Shown here: positions 32,561-43,642 of the stretch, in pieces | Layout of the letters: every line of letters begins with the position of its first letter | Position numbering within the stretch: position 1 is the first letter of the stretch | NCBI GenBank assembly: GCA_003550325.1 | Contig: QKWP01000856.1 | Span: 28,887-92,886 of the forward strand | Direction of reading: 5' to 3' | Length of the DNA stretch: 64,000 bases | DNA from: Gigaspora rosea | Taxonomy: Eukaryota > Glomeromycota > Glomeromycetes > Diversisporales > Gigasporaceae | The notes under the pieces: generated by a model | Told to the model about the DNA's origin: nothing | Database searches by the model: none | The model's input: the letters and a program-made list of their open reading frames with translations, nothing else | Translations under genes and position numbers: made by a program

Positions 32561-34147
32561 GTGTAAATATGTTGTGATCAAGTGAATTCTGATCTCATTA
32601 CGTACTTGTCAAAAATCGATTGCTATCAGTTATAAAATATTTTTGGCACTTTGCTATTTTTGATTTGCTGTATTCAAAAACTGTAAGACCATGAGAATAT
32701 TTAAAATATGAACAATTATGACGATCTATATTTGCATTTTTATGTCATAATAAATTCGTCATAATTTGTAATTGATCTATCACTATGAATTAATTTTTTT
32801 TAAATAAAAATTGACTTTCATCTGTTACGCACACTTTGTATTCGAGATTTAAAAGATCGACTTTCATTAGTTACGCACACTTTGTATTTTGGAAATTAGA
32901 TTGAGATATGAACAACGTTAATATATACTGTGTATCACCAGAATGGTAAGGTTTATAGTAGTAAATCATGATAGAAGCTATAATAATTTCAATGCGAACT
33001 AACTCTGCCCCAACCACTTATTGTGTTATTAAATAATGAGCAAGTATTGTATGAGAACTTTTTACAGTAATTCTTGATAGAAGCCATGATAATTCGTTGT
33101 TAACTCAAGCTTTAAATGTATTATATGCCAAGTAAGATTGTAAAGAATTTTTTTAGTAATTTACAATAGAAATTGTGATAATTCTAATACATACTAATTC
33201 ACCTTTTCACTATTATTGACATAAACTACAATGGCTCATCCATAATTACATGCTGCATGTTGTGAGAATGGTGAGTATTGGGTATAAGTTAAAAACTACC
33301 AGCAACACCACTATATAATTAAACCAATGTCTTTTAATAGTGCAAGGCTCTTGAACCTTGAACTGGTAGGTGTGGTTAATTTGGTCCGGGTCTGAAGTTC
33401 TTTTAGGATCTTACTAATGTCCAATTGAAAATGGAAAAAATTTGCCCAATTGGACATAGAGACTTGCCATCTCTGAAGATAAGTATTTCTTGTGAATAGT
33501 TCTTCAGTTTGTTCAAAATTCACTCTATTTAATAATTCTTTTTTATTTTAGTTGCAAGGGTTAAAAGGCTCTAATGTAATCTTTAATATTATTATCAATC
33601 ATCACGTGATCAAGGACGATGCAGGTAATTAATCTAACAATGGAATGGATTAAATTAATTGATAAATTAGGCAATCAAGGTTAATCGATTTATGTTTTTG
33701 TATAATTTGGTCTTTCTTTTTTTAATTGGATTATACTAAACAGAGTTCAAAACACGAGTTATGAAGTCACAAGCTTATACTTAGAATAATGAATATTCTA
33801 AGGATGCATAGTAATTATAATATGTGATTTATTATAACAATTTTTGGTTAAAAAGAAACTTTTTTAGAGTTAACAATCCTACTTTTTTTCGAAGATTAGA
33901 ACTCAAGAATTATATTTTATAGAAGCAAAAAGGGTCTTGTATACTTCTCCCTACTAGCAAATGTTAGCTCCAGTAATTATACTAAAAGGTCCTTAAATTA
34001 ATAGACTGTTTTTTATATTATGAACTGATAACTCTTCTGACACAAGAAATTTATAATATAAATCCAAATCCCACTATTTAATATTAAAGCATTGGACTTA
34101 GTTAGAGTTCTATTTCAACTCTTGTTACTCTGATCAAATCTATCAGG
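32561..34147. other. Intergenic, with decayed repeat units
   Basis: 32930-33250 holds two or three decayed units related to 29560-30485. A small inverted pair CCAATTG...CAATTGG lies at about 33420-33456. No supported gene. Confidence 0.45.
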
Positions 34148-34397
34148 CCTCAATCTAGGGTTCCGAAGTTTGATCTGGGTTTGATTTGAGTTTGGTCAAA
34201 CCCCAAATCAAACCAAACTCAAACTGTAAATTTTATAAAGTTTGAGATCAAACCCAAATTCAAATAAAAAATAATCAAATTCAAACCAAAACCAAATACT
34301 ATACTAAGTTTGATTTGAGTTTGATTTGAAGTTTGCAAACTAGTTTGAGTTTGAATGACATATATATATTTTTATATTTTAAATGATAATTAGCCTG

Positions 34398-35107
34398 TGT
34401 TGGTCGAAAATTTTTTATTACCGATAGGGATCAATTTTTGACCAGCTGTTAATCATGGGATTAATGGTCATATTTGGAGATCGATTGGTTACCCGCATCG
34501 ATTACTACATTTTGGTGACCGTACATTACCCGGTTCGATGATTACATTTTTCCGTGAACTATTACTTCATTTTTTATTTTTATCTCATTTTCTTCCCATT
34601 ACTATATTTTGCATGTATTAAATAACTATGACTTCATTTATTGAATCTTTAAAGATCATTACCTCATAATGTATAAATGTTCCATCATAATTACTACAAG
34701 GAATCGTGAGAAAGCGCAAAGTAAAAAATGTATATAAGGAGCTGGCTTTCGCCAGAGGAACAGGCAGATTTTATTATTAGGAAATATTTTTTTTGTACAT
34801 AATTTTTTAAAATCCTAAAATAAAGGTCACATAAATTTTATTCTAAAAACATAAGACTCCAAACAAATAAATATTATTCTGCATAATTCTCTATTACGAA
34901 AATTATAATTTATTTGGGTTAATAAATTAAGTCAAAATACTCGTACACTTTCTAATAAAATTGCTCTCCCAAATAAATCTAATAAATCGCTCTCTTGAAA
35001 TAATTAATAAAATTACATTCGTTTACAAACTTACAAACCTTTAATGATGGTGGCCCAGTAGCTAAATTTGGCACACGAGTTTAGGAAGTCTCTCCCTTGC
35101 CACAACA
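34398..35107 (+). repeat. 5' LTR of the Ty3/gypsy fossil
   Basis: Begins TGTTGGTCG and ends CCACAACA. A TATA-like GTATATAAGGAGC lies at about 34731 and AATAAA-type words follow. A primer-binding-site-like TGGTGCC follows within a few bases of the end. Confidence 0.85.
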
Positions 35108-38100
35108 TTTTTGGTGCCAATTGTGTGGATTGATACAGTCCCTATGTACCTTCAGATAATTTACGAGAGTAGATAAAAAAAAAAAATAGGGCAAACCAGA
35201 CTGTAACAACAAGAAGAATGTGGCAAAATAGTTCCATGCACGAGGATAGTAGCAACGGTGGGCGATATATAGGTACTCTGACAAGTGAAAATAATGAAGA
35301 ACATGCCAAGCTTTTTATGGAAACTGAACAACCTGGTGACCAGAATCAACAAATGCAACAACTTTTACAAGCCGTGATAAACGCCTTGAATCAACCTCGG
35401 GGACCACAAGCGAAAAATTCAGAGCAGAATCTGGCAAATATCCCTATGTTTACAGGAGGAAACCAAGATCCGGTAGAGTGGTTAGAAGCAATAGACAGAG
35501 CCTTTGAAGCCAATAATATTGTGGGGGCAAGAAGGCTGTCTGTAGTCGGTGCATACTTAACCGGTCTTGCTGCTTCCTGGTGGGAAAATCGTAGGAATCA
35601 AGAATCTCGAATCTTAACTTGGAGTAATGAGTTGGCCCCGATACAAGGATTTGTACAGCAATTTCAGTTAAATTTCTGTACTCAGGCATTAATAACTCAG
35701 TGGAATTCCGAATTACTTACTTGCCGTCAACGAATAGGAGAGTCCGTGGACCAGTACACCCAAGACATGTTGATTTTATTCCAGCGTGTGCTAGGGTAGG
35801 GAACCAATATCCTGAAATAATGAAGACACAAATGTTTGTGCAAGGTCTTCGGCCCGACTTGTCACTAGCTGTCAGACCTTTCATGTCGAATACAATCCAG
35901 GAAGCTATTGAAAAGGCTCGGATGTGTGAATTGACCTTTGCTCGTGGTGTAGCTGCTTGTGGGCCTGCTTCAATTTATAACATGGTGACTAATCCTGTGA
36001 CAACCCAATTCCCGGTACCTCAGGTGACCTGTGCCGTAGGAGCCCCAGTAGTGTCAGCCCCAACTATTCCGGTCTTGAATAATCAAATGGAACAAATGGT
36101 TTCATTAATGAGAGAGGTAGTGTAGTAGTAAAAGGCGGTAGGAGGAATGGTAATAATCATCCTCGTCCCCCCCAGAACGAAAATCGACAAGCAAGAACTA
36201 ACCGGCCACCAACCTGTTTCACTTGCCAACAACAAGGGCACTACAGTTGGAATTGTCCAAATGTGAACCGTACATTAGCCCAAGATAACGAACAAACTCC
36301 GACTACGGGCTCTCTAGATAACACAATGGAGAATCGGGAGGCTGCCGGAAACGTGCGTCCTTAGGCTCAGACATTGGTAGCACAGTTAGAACAAGACTTG
36401 GATCGTTTAAACTAGATAACGCACCTTTAGAGGGTGAGTGTGTGTCAACGAGTAAAAATCCCTCGATTGAAGATTTAATGGAAGTGTACACCGCAAAAAG
36501 AAGGAAAGATACAGCCGGAAAAGCTGTCGAAGTTCCCGACTTACCAGGAGAAGGAAATGAGGAAGAAAGAAAGGATGATGAGCTGAAAAGAAAGGTGGTG
36601 AAAAAGAAGAAATTGAAGCCAGTAAACCCTTCGATAATTACAAATATTCAACCATATTCAGTAATGACCAATTTACAAAATAAGAAAGCCGATATAACGT
36701 ATGCTCAGTTATTCCAGGCAGCACCAAATGTACGAAAGGAGGCTATATGGCTGCTACGCCCTGGTAAAATCATGAAGTCAAAATATGCTGAATTCTGTTT
36801 GAATCGAACTGATGATCAATACACCACGTCCATGTATTGTGAGGCACGAGTTAATAGTGAACCAATTATTTTGATACTGGACAGTGGGTCTTCAGATTGT
36901 GTAGTATCTGCTGGATTTTTAAAGAAAGCAGAAATTTTGATCGACCGCCCGTCAGCAGTGATGATAATAGGCGTATACGGTGAACAGAAAAGGCCTTTAG
37001 GGGAAATTGACCGATTTCCAGTTACTGTAGGCACTAAAACAATCACCTCGAAAGCCATGTTAACTAAAGCCGCGAATTATGCTGTTATTGTAGGGAACGA
37101 TTGGATGAGGAAAGCTCGAGCTCGATTAGATTGGGAAGCTTGTGAGCTCATGATAAGAGACAGGGATAGAAAAATAAGAATTCCCACCGAATACTGTAAA
37201 CCGGCGAATATCGGTGACGAATATTAAAAAAACCTAAATTGACAAAGGAAGATAAGAAAATGGGTAATACAGATGTGGATGTAGATAGTGGTGAAAGTGA
37301 GGAAGAGGAAGAAACGGGGTCGGATGATGAAAGCGAAGATGACGAGTGTGAAGAAGAAAATTTGTTAGCACAGCCGTACCTATTCTGCGAGTTTCAGACA
37401 GTAGAGGAGCAAGTAAGAGAAAGGTGTGAACAATGTTTAAAGGAAGGGCATGAAAAAGGAAACTGTGTACTGCGGAAAAACCTGGATGATTGGACTGTTT
37501 GTCTTACGGGAGGAACAAAGAAAGAAGACAAGACTTTTAATTTAGGAGAAAAGACTGGAATTCAAAAGGAGCAGATGCAAGAACTATTAGATAAGTATAG
37601 GGACATTTTTGCACTTGAACCCGTTCAACTCAGAAGGACGACTGTCTTGCAACATGAAATTCATATGGAAGAGAGACCTCCTATTAAACAGAGATATTGC
37701 TCGACGTCAAAGTTAGAACATGAATTTATTGGGAAAGAGATTGGAAGACTAAAAGAAACAGGTTTAATTCGTCCTTCTTATAGCCTGTGGGCTTCACCGG
37801 TGGTACTCATTAAAAAGAAAAATGGTAAGCTGCACCTGTGCGTAGATTACCGAAAGCTAAATAAAAAAACAAAACGAGATAGCTCCTGCTTCCCGAATAA
37901 ATGAACTCCTTGGCGCGCTTAAAAACTCAGCATGGTATACAACTTTGGACCTCGTAAGTGGGTTTTGGCAGGTGGGAGTCCACCCACGAGATAGGGAAAA
38001 AACAGCCTTTACAACAAAATTTGGCCTTTACGAATTTGTAGTAATGCCTTTCAGCCTTACCAATGCTCCTGCCACGTTTCAACGGTTAATGGACTGCGTG

Positions 38101-40356
38101 CTTCAAAAAGAAATATAGAATTTTGCCCTTGCATACATCGATGACGTCAATATTTACTTGCTGGATTTCAATCAGCACTTGATGCATGTGGACGTGGTAT
38201 TAAAAAGACTTCGCGAAGCTAATTTAAAGTTAAACCTGATAAGTGTTTTTGGGGCAAAAAAAAATCTCCTTCTTGGGTCACGAAGTCAGTTATAAAGAAA
38301 TAGCAGCTGCCGAATCGAAAATAGCTGCTATAAACAGCTATCCAAGACCAAAGAATTTGAAGATACTACGAGGGTTCCTTGGATTGGCCAGTTATTACCG
38401 AAGATTTATAAGGGACTTTTCAGAAATTGCGGCCCCTCTATATAAACTACTGAAGCAAAGGAACTATTTAATTGGAAACGAGAACAAGAGGACACTTTTG
38501 AAAAATTGAAAAAGAAACTAACTACGGCACTAGTATTGGCACACCCCGTGACGAAGAGCAATTCATTCTTGCCACAGATGCATCACAAGTAGCTCTTGGG
38601 GCCGTGTTGTCACAACCGGACAATGAAGGGAAGGAACATCCAGTGGAATATGCTAGTCGGTCTACCAAACCAGCAGAAAAAAACTATACCATCACAGAAC
38701 TGGAATGTACCGCTATCGTTTGGGCAATAAAAAAATTCCATCAATATCTTCACGTGCACCATTTATATTAATAACGGACCATTCGGCCCTTACCTATATG
38801 AATAACATGACCAACCCGAATCGGTTTAAAAAAAAAGTTCATACCGAAATTCTTGGGAATTGGGACGTACACGACGACCACGTGCGGGAAAGGGCACGTG
38901 ATAAAAATTTACAGCGAACGTGTAAAAAAAAAAAAATCCGGTTGAAAACTAATCTAGCCCAGGTTACCGGTGTCCTGGTGTACAAAATAGATCCTACGAA
39001 TTACGAAAACTTGGTACGGTACTTGGAACATACAGAAGTACCGGAGGGACTTACAACTAAAGAATTATGAAAATTCAAGGCCCAAGCACGATATTTCATT
39101 GCTCGTGAAGGAGTCTTTTATCGAAAAAATAAGCAAGAACCAGACAACCCACTTTTAACTTTAAAGAAGGAACAGGTAGAATTAGTGCTCTAAGCAGTAT
39201 ATGAAGACCCGTATCAGGACGCCTTGGCGAAAAAGCCATGATTGATAAAATAGGGAAGCGATACTATTGGAATCAAATGATAGCAGACATCAGAAATTTT
39301 ACAAGGGGTTGCGATTCGTGTCAGTGCTGAGGAAAACCTACGACAAGAGAACTATTACATCCAATAAAAGTTACCCAGCCATTTGATCAAATTGGCTTGG
39401 ATATTGTGGGACCGTTACTACTAACAAAAAGAGGAAATAGATACTTAGTAGTTGCTGTAGAATATTTACTAAAGTGGCCTGAAGTCCGAGCCTTGCCCGA
39501 TTGTACCGCCGAATCTGTTGCGGCCTTCTTTTTAGAAGACATTATAAGTCGACACGGTTGTCCTCGCGAAATTTTGTCAGACCAAGGGACACATTTTCAC
39601 AATAAGGTAATAGAAGAAATAACTCGAAGAACAGGAATAAAGCAAAAATTGACGTCCACATACCACCCCAAGCCAATGGTCTCGTAGAGAGATTCAATCG
39701 AACCATATGTAAGGCCTTAGCAAAGTGTATAAGTCAATACCATGGCGATTGGGATGACTATCTACACCCTGTACTTTTTGCGTGTAGGACCCTGAAACAT
39801 CAGACCACCGGGTTCAGTCCTTTTTATCTAACATATGGCAGGTAAGTGACCTTACCAGTGGAATTAAAAGTAGAAACATATCCAGTAGAAAGTATGACGG
39901 ATGAACAATTTCGATTAATAATAACTACCCGAGCTCTAAAAATAATGGATGATTTATTCGAGGCCAGAATAAAAGCCCGAAAGAAAATTCGTAAAGCTCA
40001 ATTACAGCAAAAGTGGTATTATGACAGCCAGCACCCACTACGAACCTATGAAATAGGAGAGAAGGTTTTAAAATATAATGCTAAACTAGGGTCAAAAATC
40101 GGGGGAAAACTTGAAGAGAAATGGAATGGGCCGTATCGAGTCCATGAAGTCCTAGGAAATAGCACCTACAAATTCCGGACCATGAGTCAACAAGAACAAG
40201 TGTTAGTAAAAGTAGTACATGGGAGTCAATTAAAGAATTATAAAAAAGGAAAAGAAAGGCAGTAAAATAGTAAAAAAAAAAAAGTAAAATAGTAAAAAAA
40301 AAAAAAAAAGAGTTTTTTTATTATTCGACGAAGCTTATGCTCCATGCAGAGAAAGA

Positions 40357-42151
40357 TATTAGTCGAAAATTTTTATTACCAATAGGGATCAATTTTTGAC
40401 CAGCTGTTAATCACGGGATTAATGGTCACATTTGGAGATCGATCGGTTACCGCATCGATTACTACATTTTAGTGATTGTACGTTACCCAGTTCGATGATT
40501 ACATTTTTCCGTGAACTATTACTTCATTTTTATTTTTATCTTATTTTCTTCCCATTATTATATTTTGCATGTATTAAAGAACTATGACTTCATTTATTGA
40601 ATCTTTAAAGATCATTACCTCATAATGTATAAACGTTCTGTCATAATTACTACAAGGAATCGTGAGAAAGCGCAAAGTAAAGAATGTATATAAGGAGCTG
40701 GCTTTCGCCAGAGAAATGGGCAGATTTTATTATTAGAAATATTTTTTTTGTACATAATTTTTTAAAATCCTAAAATAAAGGTCACATAAATTTTATTCTA
40801 AAAACATAAGACTCCGAACAAATAAATATTATCCCTGCATAATTTTTTTTTTTTTTTTCCTTAGACAATCGTGCTCTATTTATTAGATACTATTTGAAGT
40901 CCAAAAATACAACAAAGGAAATATCTGTTTACTAATAGGCCGCAACCCGGCTGCCACAAATGGTGCCCAAGTAGGATTGTCGCACTGGTGTTTGTCAAGC
41001 TAAAGCGACCATGGTCTTTGGCCATGAGTACATCTTCCGAATATAACGCGGTACCCAGTTACCTCTTCATAATCCACTCCTTCCAAAAAAACTTTATCCC
41101 TGAGCTTCTCATAAAGACAAAGAAAAAGGAAAGGGGAAATCTTAAAACAGGGGAATGAACTACTAAACGAAACCCAACAAAAAAGACCAAAAAGAAAATT
41201 CTAGAAAAGTAAAACACACAAAAAAGAAAAGAAAAGAGAAAAAGTCATGAAAGAAATAGAAAACGAAGGTGCTAATACGTCTAAACACTAAACGATAAAA
41301 ATTGTATAACACTACATAAGCATCTACTTATGAATGTGTTATACATACAAGATGAGAAAAGAAAAGAAAATTCTAGAATTTAATTAAAACCCGAAAGGCC
41401 AACAACTTTGCGTCACCATCTCGTCACGCGTCGTTCCTGTTTACCACCTTGCATACCTTCTTCCCGATTAGGATAGGAACAACAGTGCCAATCTTTTGGA
41501 GGGGGTACGCCGAATTTCCCACTTTTTGCCAAAATTCTAGTAAAAAAAGCTCAGTGAGAATATGGTAGCGGGGGTTCGTAAATTTTCTCTTGGACTTGCG
41601 ACAAAAAACCTTTAAAGATAGTATTAAAAAACTCATTTCCTTTTAGTTCACCGCCTAGCCAACCAAGGTATCTTCGTCGACAGAAGGGAGTTGCTTCTAC
41701 CAGAATTTCTTGTACCAAGGGCGCCCACTGCCAGTTATCTTGTACAACCGACGCTTCTGGCTTGCTTGCCGAATATACAAAGGAGTTCCACTTAATAGTG
41801 TTAACCTTTATATGAACCGATGTATGAAGTTGCTTCGTCTGTCACTAAAAGAAATTTTTTGTTTTATTTTTGCACAGAAATTTTGGCGCAAGTGATCGTC
41901 GGGAAGAGTTCCGTTGAATCCCTGCATAATTCTCTATTACGAAAAATCATAATTAATTTGGGTTAATAAATTAAGTCAAAATACTCGTACACTCTCTAAT
42001 AAAATTGCTCTCCCAAATAAATCTAATAAATCACTCTCTCGAAATAATTAATAAAATTACATTCGTTTACAAACTTACAAACCTTTAATGATTGTGGCCC
42101 AGTAGCTAAATTTGGCACACGAGTTTAGGAAGTCTCTCCCTTGCCACAACA
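40357..42151 (+). repeat. 3' LTR of the Ty3/gypsy fossil, carrying an insertion
   Basis: Partner of the 5' LTR over its whole length, expanded by about 1.09 kb (retroposon 40845-41919 plus its duplicated target). A purine-rich tract GCAGAGAAAGA precedes it. Confidence 0.85.
40845..41919 (-). mobile_element. Non-LTR retroposon, 5'-truncated, inserted in the 3' LTR
   Basis: Begins on the + strand with about 14 T, i.e. a poly(A) tail on the minus strand, and is flanked by the 12-bp duplication CCCTGCATAATT (40833-40844 and 41920-41931), both diagnostic of target-primed insertion. On the minus strand an open frame at 41636-41424 holds EFWQKVGNSAYPLQKIG; the remaining 3' part is non-coding with long CT/TTTTCT tracts and ends CTAAGG before the tail. 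A diverged relative occupies about 59060-60960. No reverse transcriptase domain remains, so the LINE assignment is inference. Confidence 0.75.
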
Positions 42152-43400
42152 CCTCTCAACTGGAGATTTATCATAGGCGAAATGTGGCATGCTTCCATTT
42201 AAAACTTTTTTCTTACTAAGTTAATGATACATGTCCACTAATTGAAAGTTGTAGAGCTCGTCAAGACGCATCTAACAGTGGTTAGATCTTCTAAATCAGT
42301 CCAGTGGATGGCGAGATATCATCAAAAAACGATTGGCCGACTATATAAAACTTAGTGATCAGATTACATATGAAAATCACTATAGGTGAAATGTGACGTT
42401 CTTACATCTAAAACTTTTTTTCTTACTAAGTTAACGATACATGTCCACTAATTGAAAGTTGTAGAGCTAGTCGAGTCGCATCTAACGGTGTTAGATCATC
42501 CAAATCGGCCCAGTGGATGGCGAGATATCGTCAAAAAAACGATTGGCCGACTATATAAAACTCAAAGGTGCAGATTACATATGAAAATCACTATAGGCGA
42601 AATGTGGCGTTCTTCCATCTAAAACTTTTTTCTTACTAAGTTAATGATACTTGTCCACTAATTGAAAGTTGTAGAGCTCGTCGAGACGCACCTAACGGTT
42701 GTTAGATCATCCAAATCGGCCCAGTGGATGGCGAGATATGGGCAATGGACTAGGAAAACCCGTCTTTGAAAGGGGTTTTCCATTTTGAGAAAATGGCGAT
42801 TATTTGTCTGTGAAACCTAAATTTTACCCCTGAATTTTTTGTTTATTTTTAGATATCAATTACTGAATAAACAATGTCATGTGATTATGAAACACCGATT
42901 GACCAATCTAATTTAATTGAGTCGTTAATCTTTGGTTGTAAATCTATTTTTAGAACACGTTCGTTAAAAAATTGGTTTACATTCAAGTTGAAATATCTCG
43001 ATAAATTATTATATTAATGTAGGGTAAAAAGTGAAATACATATAGATATAAACCGGAACTTTAATTTGAATCAAAAATCTCGAAATTGATAAAAAAGTCT
43101 CAAAGACGGGTTTCCTAGTCCACTGCCCATATCGTCGAAAAACGATTGGCCGACTATATAAAATCTTTATGTAAACAATATCTGTTTTATAGAGATTTTA
43201 TATAGTCGGCCAATCGTTTTTCGACAATATCTCGCCATCCGCTGGGCCGATTTGGATGATCTAACCACCGATAGATGCGTCTCGACGAGCTCTACAATTT
43301 TCAATTAGTGGGCATGTATCGTTAACTTAGTAAGAAAAAATTTTAGATGGAAGCACGCCACATTCGCCTATAGTGATTTTCATATGATCACTCTCTAGTT
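42152..43400. repeat. 210-bp repeat array arranged as a palindrome
   Basis: Three direct units (AAAACTTTTTTCTTACTAAG at about 42201, 42410 and 42621) contain GATACATGTCCACTAATTGA, GTTGTAGAGCT and ACGATTGGCCGACTATATAA. A fourth unit (about 43190-43395) is inverted. The junction is a tight hairpin: arms 43133-43170 and 43190-43224 around a 20-base loop. A single unit is also found at 31322-31435. No coding capacity. Confidence 0.85.
42739..43129. mobile_element. MITE, 391 bp, TA-flanked, inside the palindromic array
   Basis: Ends TGGGCAATGGACTAGGAAAA and, inverted, TGGGCAGTGGACTAGGAAAC; pairing continues through CCCGTCTTTGA (about 31 bp). Comparing with intact units (GAGATATCGTC) shows the insertion at GAGATA/TCGTC with TA duplicated, although ATAT is equally possible. 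Tc1/mariner-like by target site; no coding capacity. Confidence 0.8.
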
Positions 43401-43642
43401 GACTGGCGGATTATCAATTAAAATATAAAAATATATTTATATTATTCAAACTCAAACTAGTTTGCAAACTTCAAACTCAAATGCAAACCAAACTCAAATT
43501 TAACTAAAAAGTTTGCTTCAAATCAAACTCAAATAATTTTTTTAATCATAGTTTGGGTTTGGATTTGATTTCAAATCAAATCAAACCCAAATCTGACCTA
43601 AAGTTTGATTTGATCCGGGTTTGTAGGAACCCTACCTCAATC

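Larger units (their letters stand above)
34398..42151 (+). mobile_element. Ty3/gypsy LTR retrotransposon fossil (broken)
   Basis: Two LTRs of about 710 bp flank an internal region in the order of Ty3/gypsy (Metaviridae-like) elements: gag with a CCHC zinc knuckle near 36.2 kb, aspartic protease (DSGS) near 36.9 kb, reverse transcriptase (YIDD) and RNase H about 37.6-38.9 kb, and integrase about 39.2-40.2 kb with a GPY-type end. No chromodomain or envelope gene was recognised. The coding part is broken by roughly six to ten interruptions and cannot be active. The LTRs differ by about 5 % by eye, mostly transitions, which points to an old but not ancient insertion. A non-LTR retroposon sits in the 3' LTR. 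No clear target duplication at the ends. Confidence 0.92.
34156..43634. mobile_element. Outer hAT-type element with perfect 8-bp duplication, filled by later insertions
   Basis: Ends TAGGGTTCC and GGAACCCTA, flanked by CCTCAATC at 34148-34155 and 43635-43642, identical. Subterminal arms of about 200 bp (34160-34360 and 43450-43625) are rich in GTTTGATTTGAGTTTG and its inverse and are largely complementary, so the original element was a foldback MITE. Everything between these arms, including the LTR fossil and the palindromic array, lies within it. Confidence 0.8.

Noticed and set aside
33311-33523. 70-codon minus-strand open frame
   Set aside because: No conserved motif; the stretch contains a CCAATTG inverted pair and lies among decayed repeats.
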